A stretch of 64,000 bases of DNA from Clostridiales bacterium VE202-01 (GCA_000508865.1 BAHP02000011.1:53293-117292); one strand, 5' to 3'; shown: positions 48,273 to 58,602, counted from the stretch's first letter. Made by a program: numbers and translations. Notes: generated from the letters alone by a model not told the origin.

Positions 48273-50498
48273 CTAGTGAATAACTCTTTTAACTTCAAAA
48301 ATACCCTGAATTCTGTCAATATTATCAATTGCCTGTTGTAAACGAGAGGCATCTTCAACCGAAATCTTAAGCTTAATAATAGCTTTCATATCAACCACAT
48401 CAGCACGAATATTTAAAATATTGATCTTTGTTTGTCCTAAAACAGTAATAACATCATTCAATAAATTTGTTCGATCTAAACCGGTAATCTCTAGATCAGC
48501 CTGGAATTTCATCGTTGAAATTGAAGCAAAATCCCAATAAACATCGATCAATCGGGCTTTGACTTCAGGAACCTGGATATTTGGACAATCTTTACGATGC
48601 ACTTTAATTCCCTGCCCTTGAGAAACAAAACCTAAAATTTCATCGCCGGGAATAGGATTGCAGCATTTTGATAACTGAATTTTTAAACCATCGATTCCTT
48701 TAACAACTACACCAGAGCTGCTCTTTGCTGCCTGTTGACGGTCATTGACCTGATTATTTCTTTGCAGCATTTTTGAAATACTATCGAAAAAACCGCTTTT
48801 TTTAGGAACGACACGATCGATCAATGTCATTGCCGGCAAACTTTTTTTCCCAATAAAATACAATATATCATCAAATGAACGTGCGCCAAATGACCCTAAA
48901 AAAGTCTTATAAGTATCTGGATCAAGATACTTCTTTTCATTTAACTGTCTTTTTCTAAGCTCATCTCTTAAAATCTTACGACCATCTTCGATTGCATCTT
49001 TTTTCGTCTCAGCCTCTCTAGAAGCAATGAACTGTCTAATCTTATTACGAGCACCGGCAGTACGAACAAATTTTAACCAGTCATCACTAGGCCCCTGTGA
49101 CTGTTTATTTGTCTTGATTTCTACGACATCACCTGTATTTAATTTTGTATCGATCGGAACCATCACATTATTAACTATCGCACCAACGGCCTTATGGCCA
49201 ACTTCGGTATGAATCCGATAAGCAAAATCAATAGGGGTCGAACCATTGGGTAACTCAACGATCTTCCCTTGTGGTGTCAAAACATAGACATTAGCTTCAA
49301 AAATATCTCTTTTTAAAGAATCATAGTATTCTTTAGCATCACCATCTTTTATATCTTCACTTAAAGAAATAAATTCTCTTAACCACTGTAACTTTTCACC
49401 AATTTCCTGTTGTTCTTTTTTCGATGAATAACCTTTATTTTCTTTATAACGCCAGTGTGCAGCTACTCCTAATTCTGCAAGTTCATCCATTTCTTCAGTT
49501 CTGATTTGAATTTCAAAAGTATTACCATCTTCACCAATTACCGAAGTGTGCAAAGATTGATACATGTTAGGTTTAGGCATTGCAATATAATCTTTAAACC
49601 GTCCGGGAATTGGGCGATAATGATCATGAATCAATCCTAAAATACTATAACAATCCATCTTATCCTTAGTAATGATCCGTAAAGCATATAGATCATACAA
49701 TTCATCAAATCGTTTCTTTTTAACAAACATTTTTTTATAAATACTATAAATTGATTTAGCCCGACCTAAGATTCGATACTCATATTTATTTTCATTAAGC
49801 ATTGTTTCAACCGATGCCATCATTTTTGCAACAGATTCTTTTCTTTCTTCCTGTTTTACTGCCAAAAGATTAGAGATATCGTTAAAAGCAACGGGATCTA
49901 GATACGAAAGACTTAAATCTTCTAATTCTGTCTTGATATCATTGATCCCTAAACGATGGGCAATTGGAGTATAGACTTCCAATGTCTCTCTAGCAATTCT
50001 TTTTTGTTTATGAGCAGGCATATATTGTAATGTTCGCATATTGTGCAAACGATCAGCAAATTTAATTAATATAACACGAATATCTTTTGCCATCGCAATA
50101 TAAATTTTACGGTGATTTTCTGCATAAACATCTGCCTCATCTTTAAACGGCATCTTACCGATCTTGGTTACTCCTTCAACTAGTGTTGTGATTTCTTCAC
50201 CAAAACGTTCCACCATTTCTTCTCGACTTACATCACAGTCCTCCATAACATCATGAAGCAAACCAGCAGTAATTGTCGCAGGTCCTGTCTGTAAAGTTGC
50301 TAAAATATAAGCAACCCAGATCAAATGATTAGTATATGGTTCCCCACTCTTTCTTTTTTGCCCTTTATGCTTTTCCATAATATAATCATAAGCCTGATTA
50401 ATCAAAGTAAGACTTTCTTGATTAGTAATATATTTGCCACAAACCTCAAGAACATTTTTTATTGAAACAACATCTCCTGCCCCTTTATATTCAGCCAT
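48273..50498 (-). CDS. relA: (p)ppGpp synthetase/hydrolase (RelA/SpoT homologue)
   Basis: 741 aa long RSH. HD hydrolase domain with HDVMEDCDVS and FADRLHNMRT; synthetase domain with RAKSIYSIYKKM and YQSLHTSVIGEDG; TGS domain NVYVLTPQGKIVELPNGSTPIDFAY; zinc-finger-like ICLSKCCNP region (KIQ..LSKCCNPIPGDEI, KDCPN); C-terminal ACT domain. The ATG after GGAGGTG is preferred over a start three codons earlier. Gene order recJ-apt-relA is conserved. Confidence 0.96.
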   Translation of the reverse strand: MAEYKGAGDVVSIKNVLEVCGKYITNQESLTLINQAYDYIMEKHKGQKRKSGEPYTNHLIWVAYILATLQTGPATITAGLLHDVMEDCDVSREEMVERFGEEITTLVEGVTKIGKMPFKDEADVYAENHRKIYIAMAKDIRVILIKFADRLHNMRTLQYMPAHKQKRIARETLEVYTPIAHRLGINDIKTELEDLSLSYLDPVAFNDISNLLAVKQEERKESVAKMMASVETMLNENKYEYRILGRAKSIYSIYKKMFVKKKRFDELYDLYALRIITKDKMDCYSILGLIHDHYRPIPGRFKDYIAMPKPNMYQSLHTSVIGEDGNTFEIQIRTEEMDELAELGVAAHWRYKENKGYSSKKEQQEIGEKLQWLREFISLSEDIKDGDAKEYYDSLKRDIFEANVYVLTPQGKIVELPNGSTPIDFAYRIHTEVGHKAVGAIVNNVMVPIDTKLNTGDVVEIKTNKQSQGPSDDWLKFVRTAGARNKIRQFIASREAETKKDAIEDGRKILRDELRKRQLNEKKYLDPDTYKTFLGSFGARSFDDILYFIGKKSLPAMTLIDRVVPKKSGFFDSISKMLQRNNQVNDRQQAAKSSSGVVVKGIDGLKIQLSKCCNPIPGDEILGFVSQGQGIKVHRKDCPNIQVPEVKARLIDVYWDFASISTMKFQADLEITGLDRTNLLNDVITVLGQTKINILNIRADVVDMKAIIKLKISVEDASRLQQAIDNIDRIQGIFEVKRVIH

Positions 50499-50523
50499 AA
50501 ATAACACCTCCCATAATTATTAA

Positions 50524-50542
50524 AAAAGAGCTTAGCTCTTTT
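50524..50542 (-). terminator. Terminator after apt
   Basis: AAAAGAGCT / AGCTCTTTT with one base between and TTTTTTA on the minus strand; overlaps the apt stop codon. relA follows, so this may only attenuate. Confidence 0.7.
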
Positions 50543-51060
50543 TAATATTTCAATAATGAATAAACATTATAACCTTGTAATCTTTCACGTCCTTTTAATT
50601 CTTCCAGTTCAATTAAAAATGCAATTCCAATTACTTTACCACCTAATTTTTCGACCAATTTAACAGTCGCTTCAACAGTTCCACCGGTTGCAAGCAAATC
50701 ATCAACAATAATAACATTTTGATTTGGCTTGATACTATCAGCATGAATATGAACTTCGTTTGTTCCATACTCTAATGCATATGTTTCACTTATTGTTTCT
50801 CGTGGTAATTTACCAGGTTTTCTAACTGGTACAAAGCCTGCATCGATCTTATAAGCTACCGGACAGCCAAATAAAAATCCCCGTGCTTCTGGTCCCGCAA
50901 CAACATCAACTTTTGTCTCTAAAGTATTAGTCCAGTCAACAAATTTATTGATCGTTTCTTTAAATGCATCTTTATCCTGCATTAAAGGCGTTACATCTCT
51001 AAAAATAATTCCTTCTTCTGGAAAATCCTTTATATCAGCTACATATTTAGTTAAATCCAT
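50542..51060 (-). CDS. apt: Adenine phosphoribosyltransferase
   Basis: Salvages adenine to AMP. 172 aa: [45 protein letters not shown] and the PRPP loop [17 protein letters not shown]. Between recJ and relA as in B. subtilis. A terminator-like hairpin separates it from relA. Confidence 0.97.
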   Translation of the reverse strand: MDLTKYVADIKDFPEEGIIFRDVTPLMQDKDAFKETINKFVDWTNTLETKVDVVAGPEARGFLFGCPVAYKIDAGFVPVRKPGKLPRETISETYALEYGTNEVHIHADSIKPNQNVIIVDDLLATGGTVEATVKLVEKLGGKVIGIAFLIELEELKGRERLQGYNVYSLLKY

Positions 51061-51131
51061 TTTTTATATCTTCTCCTTTACAACCATGCCTTATGATATT
51101 CAATTATAACATTTTTATACATTAATTAAAA

Positions 51132-52769
51132 CTATTTAATTCCCTCAATAATTATATTTACAGATTCAAAATTATTAAAAACATTGATACTAAACTTCCC
51201 AACCACATTAATCTTTTCAATATCTTTATACTGTTCATACAATTCACCATGATTAAAATATAACGCTTGGCCCCGTACTTTTGGTAATTCAAGATCAAAA
51301 CGAAGATGTTTCCCATTCGATAAAGGAGTTACTTTTTTAACTGATAAGTTCTTTGCATAGAAACAGACTTCTTCATTGCCATTACCTAAGGGTTCTAAAA
51401 GTTCTAACTGTTTTACAGCATTTTTACTAATTTCATCTTCTGAAACTTCTAATACCTCAACTAACGGCGGCTGATAGTTTTCTAACTGTTCTTCTAAATA
51501 TCTTGTTAGCTTAGATTTAAGAATTTCTACATTATCAACAGATACACTAAAACCACCCGCTAGAGCATGACCACCATAATTATCCAAAACATCTTCAACC
51601 TGCTTAAAAATACTACTTAAAGATAAGCCTTCGATTCCTCTAGCACTGCCTTTATACATATTTTTTTCCTTATCAAGACTCATGACAAAACTTGGCCGAT
51701 TATATTGACGAGTATACTTGCCAGCCACCAAACCAATCAAGCCTTCATGAACTTCATTTTGATAGCTATATAAAAATTTATCATTTACGTCAACTGCGGC
51801 AAGAACCTCCTGATACTGCTTATTTGTCAATTCTTGTCTTTTAGCGTTGACTTCAACAGCTTTCGAACTTACTGCTGTTAATAGCCCGATCGATGCGTCT
51901 TGGCGAAAATATTTAACTAGATGATTAGGATTAATAATTTCACTAAGGCGTCCAAATGAATTGATTTTAGGGGCTAATATAAAGCCAATACTAGTAACAT
52001 TATATTTTTGATTACCACCAAGTAATAATTCTAATTGGGGATATTGGTTTTCTTTCATAAATTCTAGTGCTCTTTTAACTAATGCCCGGTTTTCATCTAA
52101 TAAAGGCATCATGTCGGAAATAGTTGTTATTGCCGCTAAACAAAATAAATATTTATCATGTTTTTTTAATAACGCACTAGCTAATTTGTACGCCACGAAT
52201 CCTCCTGATATTTCTTTATAAGGATAATCAGGGGAAATCTTAGCATGAATGATTGAAAAGGCATCTGGTAATTGATCATCGTAATTATGATGATCAGTGA
52301 CGATTACATCGACCCCCAGTTCATTTGCTCTTTCAATTGCCTCATAGGCTTTTATTCCATTATCAACAGTAATGATAAGTGTATAGCCTTTTGCTGCCAT
52401 CTGTTCAACACGCTGTTTATTTAAACCATATCCATCTTGTAAACGATTAGGGATATGAAAACCAACTTCGATGCCTAACTGTCTAAAAGCATCTACTAAA
52501 ATTGATGTCGCTAGAATACCATCACAGTCATAGTCACCGTAAATACAAATTTTTTCTTTGTTGGCGATTGCTTCATTAATTTTTTCTAATGTCAGCTCTG
52601 CTTCTGAAAACAATGAAAAATCATGATATATCAAACGATTTGAAAGCATTGCTTCAATTTGTTGCGAAGAATAATTTTTATAAGCAAAAATCTTCGCTAA
52701 AAGTGAATTTATATTATATTCTTGCATATAGTGTTTGTAGTCTAAATTATTTATGATCTGCCACTCCAT
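51132..52769 (-). CDS. recJ: Single-strand DNA exonuclease RecJ
   Basis: 545 aa. DHH domain with IYGDYDCDGILATSI and VIVTDHHNYDD, DHHA1 domain with SARGIEGLSLSSI and DNYGGHALAGGFSV, then an OB domain to the C-terminus. It is about 200 residues shorter than B. subtilis RecJ, lacking its extra C-terminal region. Degrades single-strand DNA 5'-3' in recombination and mismatch repair. Confidence 0.94.
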   Translation of the reverse strand: MEWQIINNLDYKHYMQEYNINSLLAKIFAYKNYSSQQIEAMLSNRLIYHDFSLFSEAELTLEKINEAIANKEKICIYGDYDCDGILATSILVDAFRQLGIEVGFHIPNRLQDGYGLNKQRVEQMAAKGYTLIITVDNGIKAYEAIERANELGVDVIVTDHHNYDDQLPDAFSIIHAKISPDYPYKEISGGFVAYKLASALLKKHDKYLFCLAAITTISDMMPLLDENRALVKRALEFMKENQYPQLELLLGGNQKYNVTSIGFILAPKINSFGRLSEIINPNHLVKYFRQDASIGLLTAVSSKAVEVNAKRQELTNKQYQEVLAAVDVNDKFLYSYQNEVHEGLIGLVAGKYTRQYNRPSFVMSLDKEKNMYKGSARGIEGLSLSSIFKQVEDVLDNYGGHALAGGFSVSVDNVEILKSKLTRYLEEQLENYQPPLVEVLEVSEDEISKNAVKQLELLEPLGNGNEEVCFYAKNLSVKKVTPLSNGKHLRFDLELPKVRGQALYFNHGELYEQYKDIEKINVVGKFSINVFNNFESVNIIIEGIK

Positions 52770-52788
52770 AAAGTCCTCCTCTCAAACA

Positions 52789-52814
52789 AAAATAGTTGCA
52801 TCAGCAACTATTTT
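52789..52814 (-). terminator. Terminator after comN
   Basis: AAAATAGTTGC / GCAACTATTTT with a 4-nt loop and TTTTTG on the minus strand, before recJ. Confidence 0.8.
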
Positions 52815-53098
52815 GAAATTAAATCTGAAAAATCATTTATACTCAAACGAGATGCTTCTTTTACTACTTGTAAACTTAAATAATCAAATATTTCCGAAAA
52901 ATCAAGACTCATGATATCATCAATAATTTCACACATCGGAATAGCATCTCTTTGTTTCCATTTTCGTTCAAACAAATAATCTTTTATTTGCTGTTCAGAA
53001 ATATTGTGAATATTTTGTTGTTTAAAGTCACGGGCTTTTAATTTAATTAAAAAATTAAGATCACGTTTATTAAATTTAAAATCGTTACTCGATTCCAC
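52808..53098 (-). CDS. comN: ComN-like post-transcriptional regulator (YrzD family)
   Basis: 96 aa. Family-like stretch YLFERKWKQRDAIPMCEIIDDIMSLDFSEIFDYLSLQVVKEA. ComN in B. subtilis acts on comE mRNA and lies between spoVB and recJ; here spoVB is divergent right next door and recJ follows. The assignment rests on this short pattern and gene order. Competence genes are not visible in the window, so the target here is unknown. Confidence 0.72.
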   Translation of the reverse strand: MESSNDFKFNKRDLNFLIKLKARDFKQQNIHNISEQQIKDYLFERKWKQRDAIPMCEIIDDIMSLDFSEIFDYLSLQVVKEASRLSINDFSDLISK

Positions 53099-53165
53099 TT
53101 ACAGCCCTCCATTTCAAAGTCACTTACATATTATATGACAAAATTCATCAGAAAGGAAGTGCTTT

Positions 53166-54464
53166 ATGAAAAGAAAACTAATAAATTCATTTATCATTCT
53201 TTCCGCTAGTTCTGCCATCGCAAAATTATTCAGTATTCTTAATAGAATGGTTTTAGCACGTCAATTAAGCAGTGATGCTATGGCGCTATATATCTTAGTT
53301 ATGCCTACAGTATCTTTATGTATTACTTTAGGACAGTTAGGAATTCCTTCAGCAGTATTCAGATTAGTAGCTAATCCTAAATATAGTAATAAAAAAATTG
53401 TTATTTCTGCTTTTACGATCTGTCTTTTTACATGTGTCATTGTAATGAGCACCCTGCTATTTGCTTCAAAATTTATTAGTCATAATTTATTAAAAAATGA
53501 GGGTGCCTTTTATCCTTTACTATCATTAGCCCTGTTTATTCCTTTAGTGGGAATAAGCGGTATCATCAAAAATTATTTTTTAGCCCAGCAAAATGTTTAC
53601 CTTGTTGCAAAAGCTGGTTTTATTGAAGAAATAGCCCGTTTAAGTTTCAGTTATTTAATGATCAAACAATTCTCTTTTTTGGCAGATACTTATTTAGTAA
53701 GTTTTGCCACATTAGCTATGTCAGTGGGAGAATTAAGCTCGATCATTTATCTTTCAACTCGTTTAAAAAATCATAAAATCACTACTTTTAGTAAACAAAG
53801 CATTATTAATAACTTACAAATAAAAGATATGTTGAATATTGCGATGCCGTTAACTGGTTCCAGACTATATCACTGTATTGTTTCTTTTTTAGAGCCAATT
53901 ACCCTGGTTTATGTATTAACAAAATTTAATCTAAGTGAAAGTACTATTCATCAACAATATGCGATTATTAGTGGTTATGTTATTTCTTTATTGGTTACCC
54001 CGACTTTTTTTAATAATGTTGTCTATCGGCTATTTTTACCAATCATTACTGATGACGTTGTCTATAAAAAAATATTTTTGGCTAGAAAACATATATTTTT
54101 AGCTTTACTAGGAAGTTTTTTGATCAGCATCCCTTTTACCTTGATTTTTTATTTTATTCCTGAATTCTGTTTAAAGCTCTTATATAATACGACTAGTGGT
54201 GCTAATTATCTTAAATATATGGCTATTCCTTTTACGATCTTTTACCTTCAAACCCCGCTTAGCGCTTTATTACAAGCACTAAATCGTAATAAACTAATGT
54301 TTATCAGCAGTATTATTGAATGCACCAGCGAAATAATATTAGTGTATGTATTGAGTCATTATTTAGGTGTCTTCAGTATCGCAATCAGTTTACTAGTCGG
54401 GTTATTGATTACTTTGATCATTAGTGCTGCTGCCTGTTATAAATATTTATTTATCTCTAATTAA
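53166..54464 (+). CDS. spoVB: Stage V sporulation protein B-like lipid flippase
   Basis: 432 aa with about twelve membrane segments of the MOP/polysaccharide-export superfamily; early SFIILSASSAIAKLFSILNRMVLAR and PLSALLQALNRNKLMFISSIIE are SpoVB/MurJ-like. SpoVB is needed for spore cortex synthesis. It is shorter than the ~518 aa B. subtilis protein, so two helices may be missing. GAAAGGAAGTG precedes the ATG. Its proximity to comN and recJ supports the name; a general polysaccharide flippase is the alternative. Confidence 0.82.
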   Translation: MKRKLINSFIILSASSAIAKLFSILNRMVLARQLSSDAMALYILVMPTVSLCITLGQLGIPSAVFRLVANPKYSNKKIVISAFTICLFTCVIVMSTLLFASKFISHNLLKNEGAFYPLLSLALFIPLVGISGIIKNYFLAQQNVYLVAKAGFIEEIARLSFSYLMIKQFSFLADTYLVSFATLAMSVGELSSIIYLSTRLKNHKITTFSKQSIINNLQIKDMLNIAMPLTGSRLYHCIVSFLEPITLVYVLTKFNLSESTIHQQYAIISGYVISLLVTPTFFNNVVYRLFLPIITDDVVYKKIFLARKHIFLALLGSFLISIPFTLIFYFIPEFCLKLLYNTTSGANYLKYMAIPFTIFYLQTPLSALLQALNRNKLMFISSIIECTSEIILVYVLSHYLGVFSIAISLLVGLLITLIISAAACYKYLFISN

Positions 54465-54841
54465 AAACTGCATAATTTAGCTTATATCGATCATTATTTA
54501 AAATTAGTTGAGAGCGCTGATAAATGAATAAAATATTGCTTATTTGATCACTATCCTTGCGTCTTGAATTTTATCCCCAATGTTACTTTACCGATTTTTA
54601 ATCTGATCATCTTTATACTTATAATAAATGATCATATTAAAATATTATTAAGATTTTTCTACCTGCATAATTGTAAATAAACTACCTATATATATCTTTA
54701 TTTAATACCATCATATATGTAGTATTTTTAAAAAGGACTAATTTAGCTTTTTTTAATATAAACACTTTTTATCAAAACAGATAGCTATCTATTTCTAGAT
54801 TACTATCTGTTTTAAATGATATTAGCTGCATAGAGTAGTTT
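54465..54841. other. 377-bp gap, no gene seen
   Basis: AT-rich, stops in all frames. Only the long-loop hairpin at 54774-54813 stands out. Confidence 0.6.
54774..54813 (-). terminator. Candidate terminator of the C45 hydrolase gene
   Basis: AAAACAGATAG / CTATCTGTTTT 11-bp arms but an 18-nt loop; TTTT and TGATAAAAAG follow on the minus strand. Confidence 0.5.
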
Positions 54842-55840
54842 CTAATCCAATTTAAATCTTTTATCTTCAATAAATTTTTTACGTGATGGATTACCTTCTA
54901 CGCGATAAATCTTTTTATTCTTTAAATCATATATTACTGACCAGACTGTATCTTTGTTCATACTACGATCATACTGACAAATAAAACCGTACTTTCCAGA
55001 CAATAGATCAGCAACATCATTAAATGTTTTAATTTGTTCATTTAATAAAGCATTTCTTATCGTTAAATAACGACGCTCAGCGTCCCAATCATCATTAATA
55101 TAATTATTATAAAGCTTCATTTTATCACTATGAAATAAATTTGTTGCCCAAACATACTTACTATCGGTAATAATCTCGATTTTTTCAGCATTACATTCAA
55201 TTACAGCTATCTTTCCACTGGCATCAGCCAAAGTAAAAGTTTGACTTGAAGCAATGGGTAACGTTTTGATCAATGCAATTACTTCGTCTACCGTTTTACA
55301 CTTTTCTAAAAATAACCGCAATAACATTCCCGCATTCAATCCAGGCTGTTTAACAGTTGGATAAACAGAAGTCAGACCGATTGCTAAAGCATGCTCATTG
55401 ATGCCATCTTCCATTTCCACACATGCTGTGGTATTCCCAGTAAAAGCATATGAATCACCATTAAATCGATAAATACAATTACTAGATAATTTTTCGATTT
55501 CTGGTAAAAAATCACTATTTCGTCCAAATAATAATTCCTGTTCATTTTTTATTACAAAACAAGAACAATGAACTTCAGGTAAGATACAATACATACTGAA
55601 CAATACTGCACATACTGCTTCAAATGAACATTGTTGACTAGCGACGATTCCTTTGATTTCTTCAATGATTTCGGGAAAATATTTTTGATATAATGGCAAG
55701 CATTGTAAAGCAAAGTCCTTTCTTTCTTTTGTTATTTCAAATGGAACGTTGTCTAGAAAGCAACGATTATTTTTTAGTAATCTACTACCCCTATTTATAC
55801 CTATTTCATAATGGGTCCCTTTAAATCTTTCATGATACAT
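54842..55840 (-). CDS. C45-type Ntn-hydrolase (acyltransferase/amidohydrolase)
   Basis: 332 aa. N-terminal GTHYEIGINRGSRLL, then EVHCSCFVIKNEQELLFGRNSDFLPE: the Cys of the SCFV/CSCF stretch is the probable N-terminal nucleophile after autocleavage, and RNSDF is the family motif. Later TGNTTACVEMEDGINEHALAIGL and ASSQTFTLADASGKIAVIE. This is the acyl-CoA:6-aminopenicillanate acyltransferase-like group; bacterial members cleave linear amides, substrates mostly unknown. It is single with an upstream palindromic element at 55864-55879. Confidence 0.85.
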   Translation of the reverse strand: MYHERFKGTHYEIGINRGSRLLKNNRCFLDNVPFEITKERKDFALQCLPLYQKYFPEIIEEIKGIVASQQCSFEAVCAVLFSMYCILPEVHCSCFVIKNEQELLFGRNSDFLPEIEKLSSNCIYRFNGDSYAFTGNTTACVEMEDGINEHALAIGLTSVYPTVKQPGLNAGMLLRLFLEKCKTVDEVIALIKTLPIASSQTFTLADASGKIAVIECNAEKIEIITDSKYVWATNLFHSDKMKLYNNYINDDWDAERRYLTIRNALLNEQIKTFNDVADLLSGKYGFICQYDRSMNKDTVWSVIYDLKNKKIYRVEGNPSRKKFIEDKRFKLD

Positions 55841-55936
55841 AGTTATTCTTCACTCCTTTTTTAGAGTTGCCGGTAACTCATAAATCAAGAATAGATCAAT
55901 AAAAAATTATTGTCAATCATTTAATTTAAGCACAAT

Positions 55937-55962
55937 AAAACGTAAGAAAATTCTTACGTTTT
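55937..55962 (-). terminator. Terminator after the DtxR-family gene
   Basis: AAAACGTAAGAA / TTCTTACGTTTT 12-bp stem with a 2-nt gap, overlapping the stop codon, ending in TTTTATTG on the minus strand. Confidence 0.8.
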
Positions 55963-56325
55963 ATCCTCTGTATTTAGAAATTTTTTGATTCCATCAAATA
56001 CCTCATCACTGATAATGTGTTCGATCTTACAAGCATCACCTTCAGCAATTTCTTTAGTAACACTTGCTGTATTCATCAAAAACTCAGTTAAAATTTGATG
56101 CTTTTCATAAATAAAATTAGCTCTTTCTCTTCCTTTGTCTGTTAAATCGATATACCCTTTATCATTAACTGTAATATATCCATCAGTTTTTAAAATTCCA
56201 ATTCCACGGCTAACACTAGGTTTACTAAAACCTAATTGTCTTGCAATATCGATTGAGCGAACATACTCATTTTTATTTTTTAAAATTAGTATTGTTTCTA
56301 AATACATTTCTCCTGATTCATGCAT
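55954..56325 (-). CDS. DtxR/MntR-family metal-dependent regulator
   Basis: 123 aa: winged helix-turn-helix (YVRSIDIARQLGFSKPSVSRGIGIL, GYITV) and a metal-binding/dimer region with the DtxR-type ligands Glu and His (FIYEKHQILTEFL, EGDACKIEHIISDEV). There is no SH3-like third domain, so it is MntR-sized. Known members sense Mn2+ or Fe2+ and repress transporters; no transporter is nearby. It is the nearest candidate regulator for the GTTAG-N6-CTAAC sites at nrdI and eno, since DtxR boxes also use GTTAG/CTAAC half-sites, though with another spacing. GGAGG is 9 nt before the chosen ATG. Confidence 0.9.
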   Translation of the reverse strand: MHESGEMYLETILILKNKNEYVRSIDIARQLGFSKPSVSRGIGILKTDGYITVNDKGYIDLTDKGRERANFIYEKHQILTEFLMNTASVTKEIAEGDACKIEHIISDEVFDGIKKFLNTEDKT

Positions 56326-56754
56326 GAATAACAACCTCCATTATTAGTATACCAATAAATCGAAAAAAATAAAACCAGATTAATCTGGTTTTATCGATGA
56401 ACAATTAGGAAATTGATAATTATAATGGCTAAATTATTGATATCAATATATTGGATGTGGACCCTAATTTTGTTCATATTTGACTAAAAATAAATCATAA
56501 GACTTGAAGGTTATTTATAAATGATTTATTTTTTACTATTATGTTTTTGAAGGTTAAAACATAATAAGTTAATCAAGAAGCCTACCGATATCACAAATAT
56601 TTCATACTATTTTCAACGGGAATATATATATCTTTGTGTCAAGAAAAAGGTAAGTTTAGATATTTTAGATATATATTAAAGCTGATTAATATTACTAAGA
56701 TTTGAAAATTATTGTGTAGGCATTGGGATATTAATCAAACATAGATTTATTATA
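56326..56754. other. 429-bp gap with an orphan terminator
   Basis: Between nrdI and the DtxR gene. A 26-bp perfect palindrome plus T7 (56369-56394) ends transcription from the nrdI side, but 360 bp separate it from the nrdI stop codon and I find no open frame or known RNA there. Either nrdI has a long 3' UTR or a gene was lost. Confidence 0.55.
56369..56394 (-). terminator. Strong orphan terminator
   Basis: Perfect 26-bp palindrome centred on CCAGATTAATCTGG followed by T7 on the minus strand. It has no adjacent upstream gene and lies about 43 bp before the DtxR-family start codon. Confidence 0.8.
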
Positions 56755-57102
56755 TTATTTAACTAATTCTTTGATTTTTGTAATATCTTCGTCTGTTCCA
56801 GCATTCTCGACTTTGTATAGACAAGGAACGTTGTATTGTTCAGCGATGACATCACCTGCTTTACAGTATGCTTCACCATATCCTTGATCACCACTAACAA
56901 CGACACCTTTAATATTTTGGCCATTGTTTTCTAAGAATGATTCTACTTCTGGAGGTACATCTCCAAAACCATCAGTATAAGTAAATAAAATATATGGTTC
57001 TTCTACTACTTCATCACCAGAACTGATTTCTAAAGAATCATTATCTAGTTGATCAATGATACTTTGCACATTTCCTGTTCTTGAGGCATATACTACTTTC
57101 AT
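56755..57102 (-). CDS. nrdI: NrdI-type flavodoxin
   Basis: 115 aa from MKVVYASRTGNVQSII (GGAGAAG upstream). The FMN-binding loop SRTGNV, FTYTDGFGDVPPEVESFL and VVSGDQGYGEAYCKAGDVIAEQYNVPCLY are NrdI-typical. NrdI activates the manganese cofactor of class Ib ribonucleotide reductase with NrdE/NrdF, but neither is present in the window. Its promoter carries two GTTAG-N6-CTAAC palindromes, one between -35 and -10, so it is probably tightly repressed. An adjacent DtxR-family regulator fits a metal-linked role (inference). Confidence 0.9.
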   Translation of the reverse strand: MKVVYASRTGNVQSIIDQLDNDSLEISSGDEVVEEPYILFTYTDGFGDVPPEVESFLENNGQNIKGVVVSGDQGYGEAYCKAGDVIAEQYNVPCLYKVENAGTDEDITKIKELVK

Positions 57103-57121
57103 ACTCTTCTCCTTTTCTATA

Positions 57122-57137
57122 GTTAGCATTAACTAAC
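57122..57137. promoter_or_regulatory. Palindrome GTTAG-CATTAA-CTAAC (nrdI, downstream copy)
   Basis: 16-bp element within the nrdI 5' UTR, starting exactly 25 bp from the copy at 57147-57162. Confidence 0.75.
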
Positions 57138-57144
57138 TATCTAT

Positions 57145-57173
57145 ATGTTAGCATACGCTAACTAATTATGCAA
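57145..57173 (-). promoter_or_regulatory. nrdI promoter with internal palindrome
   Basis: TTGCAT (57168-57173), 17-bp spacer, TAACAT (57145-57150) on the minus strand. The palindrome GTTAG-CATACG-CTAAC occupies 57147-57162, so a bound repressor would cover the spacer and -10. Confidence 0.65.
57147..57162. promoter_or_regulatory. Palindrome GTTAG-CATACG-CTAAC (nrdI, promoter copy)
   Basis: 16-bp element inside the nrdI promoter. The eno promoter has the same arrangement. Confidence 0.8.
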
Positions 57174-57186
57174 GTATTTTTTTAAA

Positions 57187-58476
<1,290 letters not shown>

Positions 58477-58525
58477 CTATAATTTCCTCCTCTTTGATTC
58501 TTTCTTATAGGGTGACTAAGCCTAT

Positions 58526-58557
58526 AGAAAAAATCATTTATTCACATGAAGTTAGAA
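58526..58557 (+). repeat. Dead copy of the NifU-like gene start region
   Basis: AGAAAAAATCATTTATTCACATGAAG then TTAGAA, against AGAAAAAATGATTTATTCAC and ATGAAGTAGAA at 58812-58842: about 30 of 32 positions match. The ATG start of the real gene is ATC here. Confidence 0.8.
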
Positions 58558-58566
58558 AAACCTAAC
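58551..58566. promoter_or_regulatory. Palindrome GTTAG-AAAAAC-CTAAC (eno, downstream copy)
   Basis: Starts exactly 25 bp from the promoter copy at 58576-58591. One half overlaps the duplicated NifU-like start segment. Confidence 0.75.
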
Positions 58567-58573
58567 TACTAAT

Positions 58574-58602
58574 AAGTTAGCACAATCTAACCTTCTTTGC
58601 AA
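58574..58602 (-). promoter_or_regulatory. eno promoter with internal palindrome
   Basis: TTGCAA (58597-58602), 17-bp spacer, TAACTT (58574-58579) on the minus strand, with the palindrome inside the spacer. The layout is the same as at nrdI. Confidence 0.65.
58576..58591. promoter_or_regulatory. Palindrome GTTAG-CACAAT-CTAAC (eno, promoter copy)
   Basis: 16-bp element covering the spacer and part of the -10 box of the eno promoter. Confidence 0.8.

Noticed and set aside
54505..54525. GAGAGCGCTGATAA as a second cre site
   Set aside because: Too many mismatches to the cre pattern, and it is not near a promoter.
56440..56480. GTGGACCCTAATTTTGTT stretch as an insertion-sequence end
   Set aside because: No matching inverted partner and no transposase fragment within several kb.
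57122..57162. Classical DtxR/IdeR box at nrdI
   Set aside because: Arms match GTTAG/CTAAC but the spacing is 6 bp and not 1, so I describe it as a separate motif and only suggest the DtxR-family protein as candidate.
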